35,766 nt of DNA from Colwellia sp. (GTDB lineage: Bacteria; Pseudomonadota; Gammaproteobacteria; Enterobacterales; Alteromonadaceae): assembly GCA_026196955.1 (NCBI GenBank), contig JAPHTO010000042.1, positions 1-35,766 on the forward strand, written 5' to 3'. The notes below the pieces were generated by a model. It made no database searches, was not told the origin of the DNA, and was given only the letters and a program-made list of their open reading frames with translations. The position numbers were made by a program, and so were the translations under genes. This document shows positions 8,571 to 16,311 of the stretch, piece after piece (the first letter of the stretch is position 1; each line of letters starts with the position of its first letter).

Positions 8571-8648
8571 ATGCTACAAGAGAAAAATGACAGAAATGTT
8601 TTAGAAATATGACCCTTTCTTGACGGTAATATGTCACTTTAGTGACAA
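8571..8648 (-). promoter_or_regulatory. Predicted PhoB-dependent promoter with six phased pho-box heptamers
   Basis: On the minus strand, heptamers start every 11 bp: TTGTCAC (8648), GTGACAT (8637), CCGTCAA (8626), GGGTCAT (8615), CTAAAAC (8604) and CTGTCAT (8593). All have AT-rich 4-bp spacers after them. Five of the six match CTGTCAT at 5 or more positions, and the last is perfect. Ten bp after it lies TAGCAT (8576-8571) as -10. Transcription should start near 8564, about 50 nt ahead of the lipoprotein ATG. The 16-bp palindrome TGTCACTTTAGTGACA (8632-8647) falls on the two most upstream heptamers. Confidence 0.75.
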
Positions 8649-8684
8649 GAGATTTTTTGTTACTCCTTTTTCAAACACATAAAA

Positions 8685-8704
8685 AAAGCGCCTTTCGGCG
8701 CTTT
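8685..8704 (-). terminator. Intrinsic terminator of acs
   Basis: Perfect 8-bp stem AAAGCGCC/GGCGCTTT with a 4-nt loop, followed on the minus strand by seven Ts. It lies 26 bp after the acs stop. Confidence 0.92.
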
Positions 8705-8729
8705 AAACACTAATAACTAATGAAGTAAC

Positions 8730-10676
8730 TTAACCTTCGTGCACAATACGTTTATTAATTAAGTCTTCAACAACACTAGGATCAGCCAGAGTTGAGGTAT
8801 CACCTAAGCTATCAACTTCATTTTCAGCAATTTTACGTAAAATACGACGCATAATCTTACCTGAACGTGTTTTCGGTAAACCCGGCGCCCATTGTAAGTA
8901 ATCAGGCTTAGCAAATCGACCTAACTCTTTAGCTACAAACTCTTTCAGCTCTTTGTTAAGCTCGTCTGATTCTTCAGCGTTCGCCATTAAGGTTACATAA
9001 CAGTATACGCCCTGCCCCTTGATTTCATGTGGGTAACCCACAACCGCAGCTTCTGCAACAGCAGGGTGAAGTACTAGCGCACTTTCAATTTCTGCTGTAC
9101 CTAATCTATGGCCTGAAACGTTAAGTACATCGTCAACACGACCAGTGATCCAATAGAAGCCATCTTCATCACGTTTAGCGCCATCACCGGTAAAATAATT
9201 ACCCGGATATTGACTTAAATACGTTTGATAGAAACGATTATGATCACCATAAACAGTACGTAATTGGCCCGGCCAGCTCGCTGTCATCACTAATAAACCT
9301 TGGTTTTCACCTTCAAGCGTATTACCGTCTTTATCAAATAATGCCGGTTGCACACCAAAGAATGGTTTTCCGGCACACCCTGGTTTCATATCAACAGAGC
9401 CTGGTAAAGAAGTAATTAAAATACCGCCTGTTTCAGTTTGCCACCAGGTATCAACAATCGGACAATTACTCTTACCTACTACTTCATAATACCAATGCCA
9501 CGCTTCTGGGTTAATTGGCTCACCTACTGTACCTAATAAACGCAAAGATGATAGATCCGCCTTTTCAACCAATTCATCACCAACACTCATCAGTGCGCGA
9601 ATAGCCGTTGGGGCAGTATAGAATACGTTGACACTATGCTTTTCACATACTTGCCAAAAACGTCCTGCATCTGGGTATGTTGGTACGCCTTCAAACACTA
9701 AGGTAGTTGCACCATTGGCTAATGGGCCGTAGAAAATATAAGAGTGACCTGTGATCCAACCTGCATCCGCGGTACACCAGTATATTTCACCTTCTTTATA
9801 ATCGAACACATACTTATGTGTCATTGCCGCATATAAAATATAACCACCACAGGTATGAACCACACCTTTTGGTGTACCTGTTGAGCCAGAAGTGTATAAA
9901 ATGAATAATGGATCTTCAGCGTCCATGATTTCTGGTTCGCAAACAGCAGGTAAGTCAGCTACTGCATCTGCATAATTAATATCTGTTTTTTCATTCCAAG
10001 CAACATCACCACCTGTACGAGTAACCACAATAACTGAATGTACATTTGGGCAATCAGCGATAGCGGCATCAACATTGGATTTAAGTGGAATACGCTTACC
10101 ACCACGTACAGACTCATCAGCGGTAATAACAACTTGGCAATCAGCATCAAGTACACGCGCTTTAATAGATTCCGTTGAAAAACCACCGAACACGACTGAG
10201 TGAATGGCACCAATACGCGCACAAGCTAACATGGCATAACCCACTTCTGGGATCATCGGCATGTAAATACAAACGCGATCACCTTTTTTAACACCACGCG
10301 CTTTTAATAAATTCGCAAAACGACAAACATGATCGTGTAGCTCTTGATAAGTGACTTTTAAATCATCCGATGGATCATCACCTTCAAAAATAATCGCGGT
10401 GTCATTTGCTTTGGTTGCTAAATGACGATCAATACAGTTATAACTAACGTTTAACTTAGCGCCTGAAAACCAGTTTATTTCAGAGTTTTTTAAATCTACT
10501 TTACTAACGCTATCCCAAGGCTGGTACCAATCAATAAATTCTTTAGCTTGCTCACCCCAAAACACATCAGGCTGTTCAATAGATTGCTTATACATTGCAT
10601 CATAAGTTGCACTATCAATGTGAGTGTGCGCCTTTGCTTTGTCTGATACAGGATAACAAGGTTTCAATTCATTCAT
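8730..10676 (-). CDS. acs: Acetyl-coenzyme A synthetase (AMP-forming)
   Basis: A 648-residue cytosolic enzyme that activates acetate with ATP and CoA to acetyl-CoA via acetyl-AMP. Visible features: the N-terminal ACS domain ([20 protein letters not shown]), the P-loop-like adenylate motif [16 protein letters not shown] (about residues 260-275), the acetate-pocket region [16 protein letters not shown] with the conserved WWQTETGG, the hinge segment [13 protein letters not shown], and the C-terminal catalytic lysine in [13 protein letters not shown], the site usually controlled by Pat/CobB acetylation. The length is close to E. coli Acs (652). The ATG at 10676 follows AAGGA with good spacing; an in-frame ATG nine codons upstream lacks this and was not used. 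It is a single gene ending in its own terminator. The upstream 250 bp is AT-rich and I saw no clear CRP site. Confidence 0.97.
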   Translation of the reverse strand: MNELKPCYPVSDKAKAHTHIDSATYDAMYKQSIEQPDVFWGEQAKEFIDWYQPWDSVSKVDLKNSEINWFSGAKLNVSYNCIDRHLATKANDTAIIFEGDDPSDDLKVTYQELHDHVCRFANLLKARGVKKGDRVCIYMPMIPEVGYAMLACARIGAIHSVVFGGFSTESIKARVLDADCQVVITADESVRGGKRIPLKSNVDAAIADCPNVHSVIVVTRTGGDVAWNEKTDINYADAVADLPAVCEPEIMDAEDPLFILYTSGSTGTPKGVVHTCGGYILYAAMTHKYVFDYKEGEIYWCTADAGWITGHSYIFYGPLANGATTLVFEGVPTYPDAGRFWQVCEKHSVNVFYTAPTAIRALMSVGDELVEKADLSSLRLLGTVGEPINPEAWHWYYEVVGKSNCPIVDTWWQTETGGILITSLPGSVDMKPGCAGKPFFGVQPALFDKDGNTLEGENQGLLVMTASWPGQLRTVYGDHNRFYQTYLSQYPGNYFTGDGAKRDEDGFYWITGRVDDVLNVSGHRLGTAEIESALVLHPAVAEAAVVGYPHEIKGQGVYCYVTLMANAEESDELNKELKEFVAKELGRFAKPDYLQWAPGLPKTRSGKIMRRILRKIAENEVDSLGDTSTLADPSVVEDLINKRIVHEG

Positions 10677-10957
10677 GAGATATTCCTTCAGGGTTTTTAA
10701 CACCCAATGTAATAATTTTTATTTTGAAAATTAGATTAACTTAATGCTAATTTTTTTACGTTAGTTTTTATATACGCCTTTAGTCTTAAATACTAACCCT
10801 ATTTATGATGAGATTCACTAACGATTAAGTATAAGCTATAGCCCTTTGTTTACTTCATAACCCTAATATTACCAACCACAAACGACAACGCTGTCATTTT
10901 TAGTGGTATAAATTGAATGAATGACAAAAATAGTAAGGATTAATTATCAGGATCAAA

Positions 10958-10977
10958 AAAGCGCCCGCAGGCGCTTT
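10958..10977 (-). terminator. Intrinsic terminator of amt
   Basis: Perfect 8-bp stem AAAGCGCC/GGCGCTTT with loop CGCA and a run of six Ts on the minus strand, 20 bp past the amt stop. The stem sequence is identical to that of the acs terminator at 8685-8704. Confidence 0.92.
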
Positions 10978-10997
10978 AAATAAGGATACAGAGTGGT

Positions 10998-12299
10998 TTA
11001 TAAGTTATAGCCTGACTCTTCGTGTTCAACTTGATCTAAACCATTCACTTCTTGCTCTTCATCAACGCGTAATCCATCAGTCATTAATGCAACCAACTTC
11101 AATAAAATATAAGTCACAATAGCAGTATAAACTAAGGTTGAAACAATACCGATAAGCTGTACACCAACTTGCTCTGCCATGCTTGCAATACCTTCTGCAA
11201 AACCAAAACCGCTAAATACACCTAAAGTGGTCGCTGAGAAAACACCCGCTAAGAATGTTCCTAAAATACCGCCAACACCATGTACTGGAAAAACATCTAA
11301 AGAATCATCTATTCTTAATTTTTGCTTGATATATACCGTAGAATAAAAACACACAAAACCCGCACTAATACCAATCACTAATGCGCCGCCTGGCCCAACA
11401 AAACCAGAAGCAGGTGTTATTGTACCTAAACCGGCAACCATACCTGTAACTGCGCCTAAAACACTAGCCTTACCAAATTTTTTCCATTCAATTGCAGCCC
11501 AAGTAAGCGTACCAGCTGCTGCAGAGATATGTGTCACTAACATCGCCATTGAAGCATCACCGTTAGCCGCTAGCGCGCTACCACCATTAAAGCCAAACCA
11601 GCCAACCCATAACATACCCGCACCTGTTACTGTCATGGTTAAGTTATGCGGTAACATTGGCGTTTTTGGAAAGCCGCGTCTAGGTCCTATAACTAGTGCA
11701 GCAACAAGCGCTGCCGTACCTGCAGTAATGTGCACCACAATACCACCAGCAAAATCATAGACACCCATTTGGCTTAACCAACCACCACCCCATACCCAAT
11801 GAGTAATAGGCGCATAAACAGCAAGCAACCATAAACCACTAAATATCAACACGGCAGAAAACTTCATTCTTTCTGCAAAGCCACCAATAATCAGCGCAGG
11901 GGTAATGACTGCAAAGGTCATTTGAAAGAGCATAAATAAGCTTTCAGGAATATCGCCAGACAGCACATCTTTACTAATACCGTGCATCATCACTTTAGAA
12001 AAATCACCAATAAAGGCATTACCTTCACTAAACGCTATGCTATAGCCAACGATCAGCCATAAAATAGAAGAGATGGAGCCGATAGCAAAACATTGCATTA
12101 AAATAGAAAGCACATTTTTCTTTCTAACTAAGCCGCCATAGAACAATGCTAACCCTGGCAGGGTCATCAATAAAACAAGGGCTGTTGAAGTCAATATCCA
12201 ACTGGTATTAGCACCGTTTAAGCCATCATCACTAGCAACAGCAAGTGATGGAATTGAAAGTAGAACAAGCGACAGAGTAAATGAAAGTATTCGTGACAT
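10998..12299 (-). CDS. amt: Ammonium transporter, Amt/MEP/Rh family
   Basis: A 433-residue inner-membrane channel for ammonium. The N-terminus is signal-like (LSFTLSLVLLSIPSLAVA, cleavage near ASDDG), followed by 11 hydrophobic helices. Family signatures: NTSWILTSTALVLLMTLPGLALFYGGLVRKKNVLS, WVWGGGWL, GGIVVHITAG with the first pore His, and FPVHGVGGILGTFLAG with the second pore-twin His. The C-terminal tail carries GLRVDEEQEVNGLD, the part contacted by GlnK in family members. The ATG at 12299 has GGA seven bases ahead and is preferred over an in-frame ATG four codons upstream (12311), which has no ribosome-binding site. Unlike many amtB loci, no glnK gene is adjacent. A sigma-54 promoter and an NtrC-like site upstream predict induction under nitrogen limitation. 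Confidence 0.95.
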   Translation of the reverse strand: MSRILSFTLSLVLLSIPSLAVASDDGLNGANTSWILTSTALVLLMTLPGLALFYGGLVRKKNVLSILMQCFAIGSISSILWLIVGYSIAFSEGNAFIGDFSKVMMHGISKDVLSGDIPESLFMLFQMTFAVITPALIIGGFAERMKFSAVLIFSGLWLLAVYAPITHWVWGGGWLSQMGVYDFAGGIVVHITAGTAALVAALVIGPRRGFPKTPMLPHNLTMTVTGAGMLWVGWFGFNGGSALAANGDASMAMLVTHISAAAGTLTWAAIEWKKFGKASVLGAVTGMVAGLGTITPASGFVGPGGALVIGISAGFVCFYSTVYIKQKLRIDDSLDVFPVHGVGGILGTFLAGVFSATTLGVFSGFGFAEGIASMAEQVGVQLIGIVSTLVYTAIVTYILLKLVALMTDGLRVDEEQEVNGLDQVEHEESGYNL

Positions 12300-12392
12300 C
12301 TTTTTATCCATTATTGTTTTAAACTTTGATTGCTAACAATTAGTGCAAATAATTTTTAACAAACAACTTATTATTTTTTCATGCTCAAGCAA

Positions 12393-12408
12393 TGCACAAA
12401 ATGAGCCA
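12393..12408 (-). promoter_or_regulatory. Predicted sigma-54 promoter of amt
   Basis: On the minus strand TGGCTCATTTTGTGCA fits the -24/-12 consensus TGGCAC-N5-TTGCA with two mismatches. GG and GC have the required 10-bp spacing. Transcription would start near 12382, about 80 nt before the amt start. Confidence 0.72.
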
Positions 12409-12471
12409 TTCAAAAAACAATATATTTAACAACAAGATAATAAAGTAGTGAACAATAACAGTGCTAACGAT

Positions 12472-12488
12472 TGCACCAAAAAAGTGAA
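12472..12488. promoter_or_regulatory. Predicted NtrC-binding enhancer site upstream of amt
   Basis: TGCACCAAAAAAGTGAA matches the dyad NtrC consensus TGCACYAWWWTRGTGCA at 15 of 17 positions. Its centre is about 98 bp upstream of the predicted sigma-54 start, a usual enhancer distance. A weaker match (13 of 17) lies at 12331-12347, downstream of the promoter. Confidence 0.6.
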
Positions 12489-12558
12489 GCGATACAGCTA
12501 AGGCACCATAGAAGTGCAAGAAAGGTGGCAGATATATTTCTTGCTTGATAGTTAGCTA

Positions 12559-13083
12559 TCAAGCAGACTTACATAAACCATAAACATAATCGTTAACAAA
12601 GCTATTATTGATAAAAGAGTTTTGTTGCAAACAACCTTCGCGAACGAACCCTAAGTTTTCGAGCAATTTATACGAGCCCAAGTTATTCACTGAGCATGTT
12701 GCTACCAGCTTATTTAATCTCAGCTCGTTAAATGCATAATCTTTAAGTAGATTAAAAGCTTCTCTGGCAAAACCCTTTCCTTGCACACCTTTTTTAATCA
12801 TAAAACCGATTTCTGCAATTCTTGCCTCGTGATTGATAATCTTAAGGCCTATATTCCCCAGCTTTTGACCTGTAGATATTTCTGTTATACCAAGGGTAAA
12901 CCAATTAGCACTTTCTATAGTCCAAGGCTTTGATTTAATATGAAAGGCTTCAATTGCCTCATCATAGGTATAAGCATCGTACACATGCTCCATCATTTGA
13001 GGGCACATAAACATTTCAATAAAAAGATCTTTGTCAGAATGATCAAGTGGCGATATTTTTAACCTTTGACCAGTAAGTTGCAT
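12559..13083 (-). CDS. GNAT-family N-acetyltransferase, RimJ/RimL-like
   Basis: A 174-residue cytosolic acetyltransferase. The N-terminal strand MQLTGQRLKISPLDHSDKDLF is typical of the RimJ/RimL-type GNAT group. The acetyl-CoA binding loop lies in IGFMIKKGVQGKGFAREAFNLLKDYAF (about residues 92-118, core QGKGFA). The C-terminal helix-strand NKLVATCSVNNLGSYKLLENLGFVREG is the standard motif B end. A strong AAGGG ribosome-binding site precedes the ATG. It lies 21 bp after the PDZ-protein gene and is probably cotranscribed with it, though the two have no obvious functional link. The acceptor substrate is unknown; group members acetylate ribosomal-protein N-termini or small molecules. Confidence 0.85.
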   Translation of the reverse strand: MQLTGQRLKISPLDHSDKDLFIEMFMCPQMMEHVYDAYTYDEAIEAFHIKSKPWTIESANWFTLGITEISTGQKLGNIGLKIINHEARIAEIGFMIKKGVQGKGFAREAFNLLKDYAFNELRLNKLVATCSVNNLGSYKLLENLGFVREGCLQQNSFINNSFVNDYVYGLCKSA

Positions 13084-13104
13084 GACGCACCCTTTAGTTA
13101 AATT

Positions 13105-13446
13105 TTATTCGACAAGTATGCTCACTGAGTATTCAGAGCCATCCGAACGCTGCAGTATTAAAGGTAATACTTGGCCTTTAAGCTTACTGATTAGTTTTTT
13201 ACCTTCTTGAGCTGGACAGCCTGGAATTTTACAGCCATCGATTGCAATTAACTTATCTCCAGTTTTTATTCCCACTTTCTCTGCAGGTGAATTAGCATCA
13301 ATTTTTTTAACTTCTGCACTGGTAAGCTCTGGACTAAAAAAGCCACTGACGCCTACTTCTAATGTGATCCCTGTATAGCCCTTCTCTTCTGCAATAACTG
13401 AAAAAGAAAGTACCGCCAAGAGTCCAAGAATTGAAAATAGTTTCAT
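13105..13446 (-). CDS. Small exported PDZ-domain protein
   Basis: A 113-residue protein with a signal peptide (MKLFSILGLLAVLSFSVIA, cleavage before EEKGY) and a single PDZ domain covering the rest. The PDZ core is visible as VKKIDANSPAEKVGIKTGDKLIAIDGCKI (about residues 46-74), with the ligand-groove region near GYTGITLEVGVSG. Two cysteines (DGCKIPGCP) could form a disulfide in the periplasm. There is no protease domain, so it is a stand-alone PDZ module rather than a DegP/RseP fragment; its length and intact ends argue against truncation. It is the first gene of a likely two-gene unit with the GNAT gene. The binding partner is unknown. Confidence 0.78.
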   Translation of the reverse strand: MKLFSILGLLAVLSFSVIAEEKGYTGITLEVGVSGFFSPELTSAEVKKIDANSPAEKVGIKTGDKLIAIDGCKIPGCPAQEGKKLISKLKGQVLPLILQRSDGSEYSVSILVE

Positions 13447-13664
13447 ATGATTTATATCCCTTAAAAAATGTCCATAGAAGTAGACTATATAGTTAGCCCA
13501 ATTGTGAACATAGTGAATGCGACCAACTGTTACATATCACTATGAGTTAGCGGCTTTATTGCTTAAAAACCAACCTAAATAATAGTAAGTGTTCGTTTAA
13601 TTAATGATAAAAATAATCTACTGCTTTTAAACTTATTTATCAACTTTTTAGCTGATTATTGCGT

Positions 13665-14027
13665 TTAGTTTGCATTTAAATCTAAATACGCAATTATGTA
13701 GCCGTACTCTTTATCACTAAGTTGATTTAAACTATGCAATTCTTGAGCATATTCAAACGTCCAAGGCTCAGAATTGGGCTGGGTTGGTAAACTAAGATCT
13801 ATTTCTAACAGTGTTTCATCGATAACTTTATGGCCTTGCTTCACCGCTTTTTTAGCACAATAACTCAGGATATATTCAACGGCGTATTTATCGACGGATG
13901 GTGCCCATGTATATTCCGTTTCACATGCTGTTTTTCGCTCTCCTTCAGCAGTTATGTACTCCAATTGGCCTTGAGTAGCGCAAGCCGTTAAAAATAGAAT
14001 AATTAATATTAAAGATAATTGTCTCAA
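13665..14027 (-). CDS. Small hypothetical lipoprotein
   Basis: A 120-residue protein with a lipoprotein signal: MRQLSLILIILFLTAC, with lipobox LTAC (Cys16). The mature part is hydrophilic and has two more cysteines (TACETEY and SYCAKK), perhaps a disulfide. No family was recognised. The start codon is TTG, with AGG seven bases ahead; no ATG is available in frame. Residues +2/+3 after the lipid-bearing Cys are Ala-Thr, which does not signal inner-membrane retention, so outer-membrane placement is likely. It stands alone, with gaps of about 120-220 bp on both sides. Confidence 0.65.
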   Translation of the reverse strand: MRQLSLILIILFLTACATQGQLEYITAEGERKTACETEYTWAPSVDKYAVEYILSYCAKKAVKQGHKVIDETLLEIDLSLPTQPNSEPWTFEYAQELHSLNQLSDKEYGYIIAYLDLNAN

Positions 14028-14147
14028 TGTAAACCTGTCCTGTAATAGTCAAAACACACTAATGGGGTAAGAAAAATAGTTCGATAAAGTTTCAATTCAC
14101 AACAAACTTTTGTTTTTATTATTTTACTTTTACTCGTTTATAGAGGG

Positions 14148-14867
14148 TTAAAGTGTGGATTCATTAACGCTTAAAGCTAGTTTAGCTGTATGCCTAAGTA
14201 AACGTTCATCACCTACCTTACCATGCCCAGGAACAACTACTTCTATACTAGGATATTTATCAATAACCTTTTGAATAGAGTCTGCCCAGTCTTTTATTAA
14301 AGCATCTTCAGTGTTACCTAAAGTTCTACTCTTTTTGCTTTTTATGAAACATCCACCAAATAATATATTGCTCTTTGGAAGCCAAACAACAATATTGTCC
14401 TCCGTATGACCAGCGCCAGGGTAAAATATTTCAATGGTACCTTTAACTAACTCAAATACATTACTAGAAATCTCATCACTCGATGTTTCTCTACCCCTTA
14501 AATTAAGTAGACTATTCGTCAAAGGGGTTGCGTATGTTTTTATTTTGAGTTTATTAAGAAGTGGGATCCCTCCGCTAGCATCTTCATGAAAATGAGAAAC
14601 AACACTGCTTTTAACAATTAGATCTTTTGACTTTATCCATTTGATTAATTTTTTAGTTTCCGCTTGAGTCCAAGGGGTATCAATAATGTGAGCATTATTT
14701 CCATCAACAACAATTAAACCTGATGCCCCAACCATTCCCCAAGGTTCAATCCTTTTATAGGAAATGTGTTGATAAACATTATCAGCTAGTTGTTTGATTT
14801 TTAACCGCTCATTATTAGCAAAAGCATTACTCGAAACTAACAACAAAAAAGCAAGAATATATTTCAT
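14148..14867 (-). CDS. Subclass B1 metallo-beta-lactamase (IMP-like motifs)
   Basis: A 239-residue periplasmic zinc hydrolase. The signal peptide is residues 1-17 (ending SNAFA). All class B1 zinc ligands are present in order: His92, His94 and Asp96 in SHFHEDASGG, His154 in PGAGHTEDN, Cys173 in FGGCFIKS and His215 in PGHGKVGD. The B1 substrate-binding lysine (Lys176, after Cys173) and the asparagine in LGNTEDA (Asn185) are also present. The stretches TYATPLTNSLL, DNIVVWLPKSNILFGGCFIK and IIDTPWT resemble clinical IMP-type enzymes. It is expected to open beta-lactam rings, including carbapenems, but activity is not shown by sequence alone. There is no integron, attC site or transposase nearby, and base composition looks like its neighbours, so it is probably a resident chromosomal gene. 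The ribosome-binding site is weak (GAG). Confidence 0.88.
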   Translation of the reverse strand: MKYILAFLLLVSSNAFANNERLKIKQLADNVYQHISYKRIEPWGMVGASGLIVVDGNNAHIIDTPWTQAETKKLIKWIKSKDLIVKSSVVSHFHEDASGGIPLLNKLKIKTYATPLTNSLLNLRGRETSSDEISSNVFELVKGTIEIFYPGAGHTEDNIVVWLPKSNILFGGCFIKSKKSRTLGNTEDALIKDWADSIQKVIDKYPSIEVVVPGHGKVGDERLLRHTAKLALSVNESTL

Positions 14868-14993
14868 ATAATTGCTCTTTCACTCTTTACCAAGCAGCAA
14901 TAATTGTTGACTAAAATAACGATAAAAAACTCTAGCCAACAATTTTTTATCTTTGTGTAAATGCCTGCTAAGCATTTCTGTATATAAACCGTT

Positions 14994-15185
14994 TTACTTT
15001 AATCGTGTGATACCAATCAAAACACTGATCACACCACCAGCCATACCAACCCATGCTTCAAGAGGAGCATCGCCGTTAAAAGCACGACTCACTTGTGAGC
15101 TAGCAGAATCATATATGTTGTATCCCCACATAGCTAAAACAACACCAGCAATGATAAGTACAATACCAAGGGTTTTATTATTCAT
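14994..15185 (-). CDS. DUF3185 family small membrane protein
   Basis: A 63-residue inner-membrane protein with two hydrophobic helices: about residues 4-22 (TLGIVLIIAGVVLAMWGYN) and 41-58 (WVGMAGGVISVLIGI). A short polar loop with SASSQVSRAFNGDAP joins them. This matches the DUF3185 pattern; the function is unknown. The ATG at 15185 follows GGAGTG at good spacing; a GTG two codons upstream belongs to that ribosome-binding site and was not used. It appears monocistronic. Confidence 0.78.
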   Translation of the reverse strand: MNNKTLGIVLIIAGVVLAMWGYNIYDSASSQVSRAFNGDAPLEAWVGMAGGVISVLIGITRLK

Positions 15186-15467
15186 TTTCACTCCAGTTTT
15201 TATAATTATATAGTTGAGTTAAGCTCAACATCGTTCTTAATGAAATACATATTAATTGATGAGACGAAAATTTTTCTCAGGCGAAATATCACCTAAGTTA
15301 AAATTTATTTATTGCTAACTTATATTTATATAACAAGTAATTCAAATATTTATTTTCCAATAGAGAAATTAATATTATGGGTTAAATAAGAAATATTTGT
15401 AGCAAGCATGTAGCATCCTGTGTAGCAAAACAGCTAAAGAATGTATAACTTGTTGAAAGTAAAGGTT

Positions 15468-15581
15468 GGGTGGCAACCCTAATAGCCACACCTCGGCACA
15501 TGAGTCGTCTGCTGCGGTTGCTTCCTTCCGGACCTGGCCGAGTTCACAGAGTATCATTGCGAGGGGACCAAAAGGGTCACC
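15468..15581 (-). ncRNA. ffs: 4.5S RNA of the signal recognition particle
   Basis: The minus strand carries the universally conserved SRP RNA apical core, CAGGTCCGGAAGGAAGCA, near 15520-15538, followed by the matching arm containing GCAGACGACTCATGTGCCGAGG. The ends pair: GGTG-ACCCT at the 5' end with AGGGT-TG-CCACC at the 3' end, closing a single long hairpin of about 114 nt, the usual bacterial gamma size. CTCGCAATGATACTCTGTGAACTCGG gives the lower 5' arm seen in E. coli ffs. The ends are estimated from the terminal pairing. The RNA binds Ffh and targets membrane proteins to FtsY/SecYEG. An open reading frame overlapping it (15375-15557) is an artefact. Confidence 0.95.
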
Positions 15582-15711
15582 ATAGAGTAAAGGTTTGCAG
15601 AACTCTTTGATAGCATTTTTGAGTAACTATCATGCAAAGACCAATAACGGCGCGAATTATCGCTAATGGTGCAGTTAGATGCAAGTACTTGTTAGTTTTT
15701 TTCAATTAACT

Positions 15712-16311
15712 TTATACTGCTTGTGGATTTTTTGCACAAACACCATCATAGTTTGCTTTAAAATTCACGAGTTCACGATCAATATCTTCACTGATATTAA
15801 CTGCCGAGTGAAATTTCAATTCTTTCTTAGCAAAATCTAAGCTCAAGGGAACCACTGGAACACCTGCTTGATAAGCAATATGTAAAAAGCCACTTTTCCA
15901 CTCATTGGTTTTTCGACGTGTTCCTTCTGGCGCTATCCCCAAAATCAACTGATCATTTTGTTTAAACTGCTGCACCATTTGTTCGACTACGCCATGCTTA
16001 GCATTACGATCAATAGCAATGCCACCCCAACTTTTTAGGATTGATTTAAATGGCCAGATAAAAATAGCCTTTTTTCCCATAAAGCGAACACGCAAATTCA
16101 TGGCTAACATAGCAGCAACTGCTACAACAAAATCCCAATTTGAGGTGTGTGGCGCAACAGCAACAACAAACTTAGGCTGTTTAGGAAACTCCCCTACAAT
16201 TTGCCAACCCAAGATGTTGAGTACAGTCAAGCCTACAGTACTTGATATTCTTCCTCTTGCTCTTGGAATACAATCAGGAATAGTCGGTAAGTCAGTTTTC
16301 TTTATTGCCAC
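15712..16311 (-). CDS. Lysophospholipid acyltransferase (PlsC-like) family protein
   Basis: A 199-residue protein with the acyltransferase signatures: the HX4D motif in APHTSNWDF (about residues 53-61), a following segment MGKKAIFIWPFKSILKSWGGIAIDR, and the substrate-binding PEGTRRKTNEWKSGF (about 128-142). It is shorter than the usual PlsC (about 245 residues) and has only one moderately hydrophobic segment, so it belongs to the short '1-acyl-glycerol-3-phosphate acyltransferase-like' group; the acceptor is uncertain. The start codon is GTG, overlapping the TAG stop of the DUF3014 gene (TAGTG), which indicates translational coupling. Likely to act at the inner membrane on lysophospholipids. 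Confidence 0.85.
   Translation of the reverse strand: MAIKKTDLPTIPDCIPRARGRISSTVGLTVLNILGWQIVGEFPKQPKFVVAVAPHTSNWDFVVAVAAMLAMNLRVRFMGKKAIFIWPFKSILKSWGGIAIDRNAKHGVVEQMVQQFKQNDQLILGIAPEGTRRKTNEWKSGFLHIAYQAGVPVVPLSLDFAKKELKFHSAVNISEDIDRELVNFKANYDGVCAKNPQAV

Noticed and set aside
8632-8647. Palindrome TGTCACTTTAGTGACA as an independent repressor operator
   Set aside because: It falls exactly on two phased PhoB heptamers, one of which looks inverted; the 11-bp array explains it, although a second regulator is not excluded.
10889-10926. CTGTCATTTTT and AATGACAAAAA upstream of acs as a third pho box
   Set aside because: The two copies are inverted and not 11-bp-phased direct repeats, and no -10 follows at 10 bp.
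14148-14867. Recent mobile acquisition of the beta-lactamase gene
   Set aside because: No attC-like site, integrase, transposase or terminal repeats were seen within several kb, and the base composition is like that of the neighbours.
15375-15557. 60-codon minus-strand reading frame
   Set aside because: It overlaps the conserved core of the 4.5S RNA gene; the RNA explains the sequence and the frame has no protein-like features.
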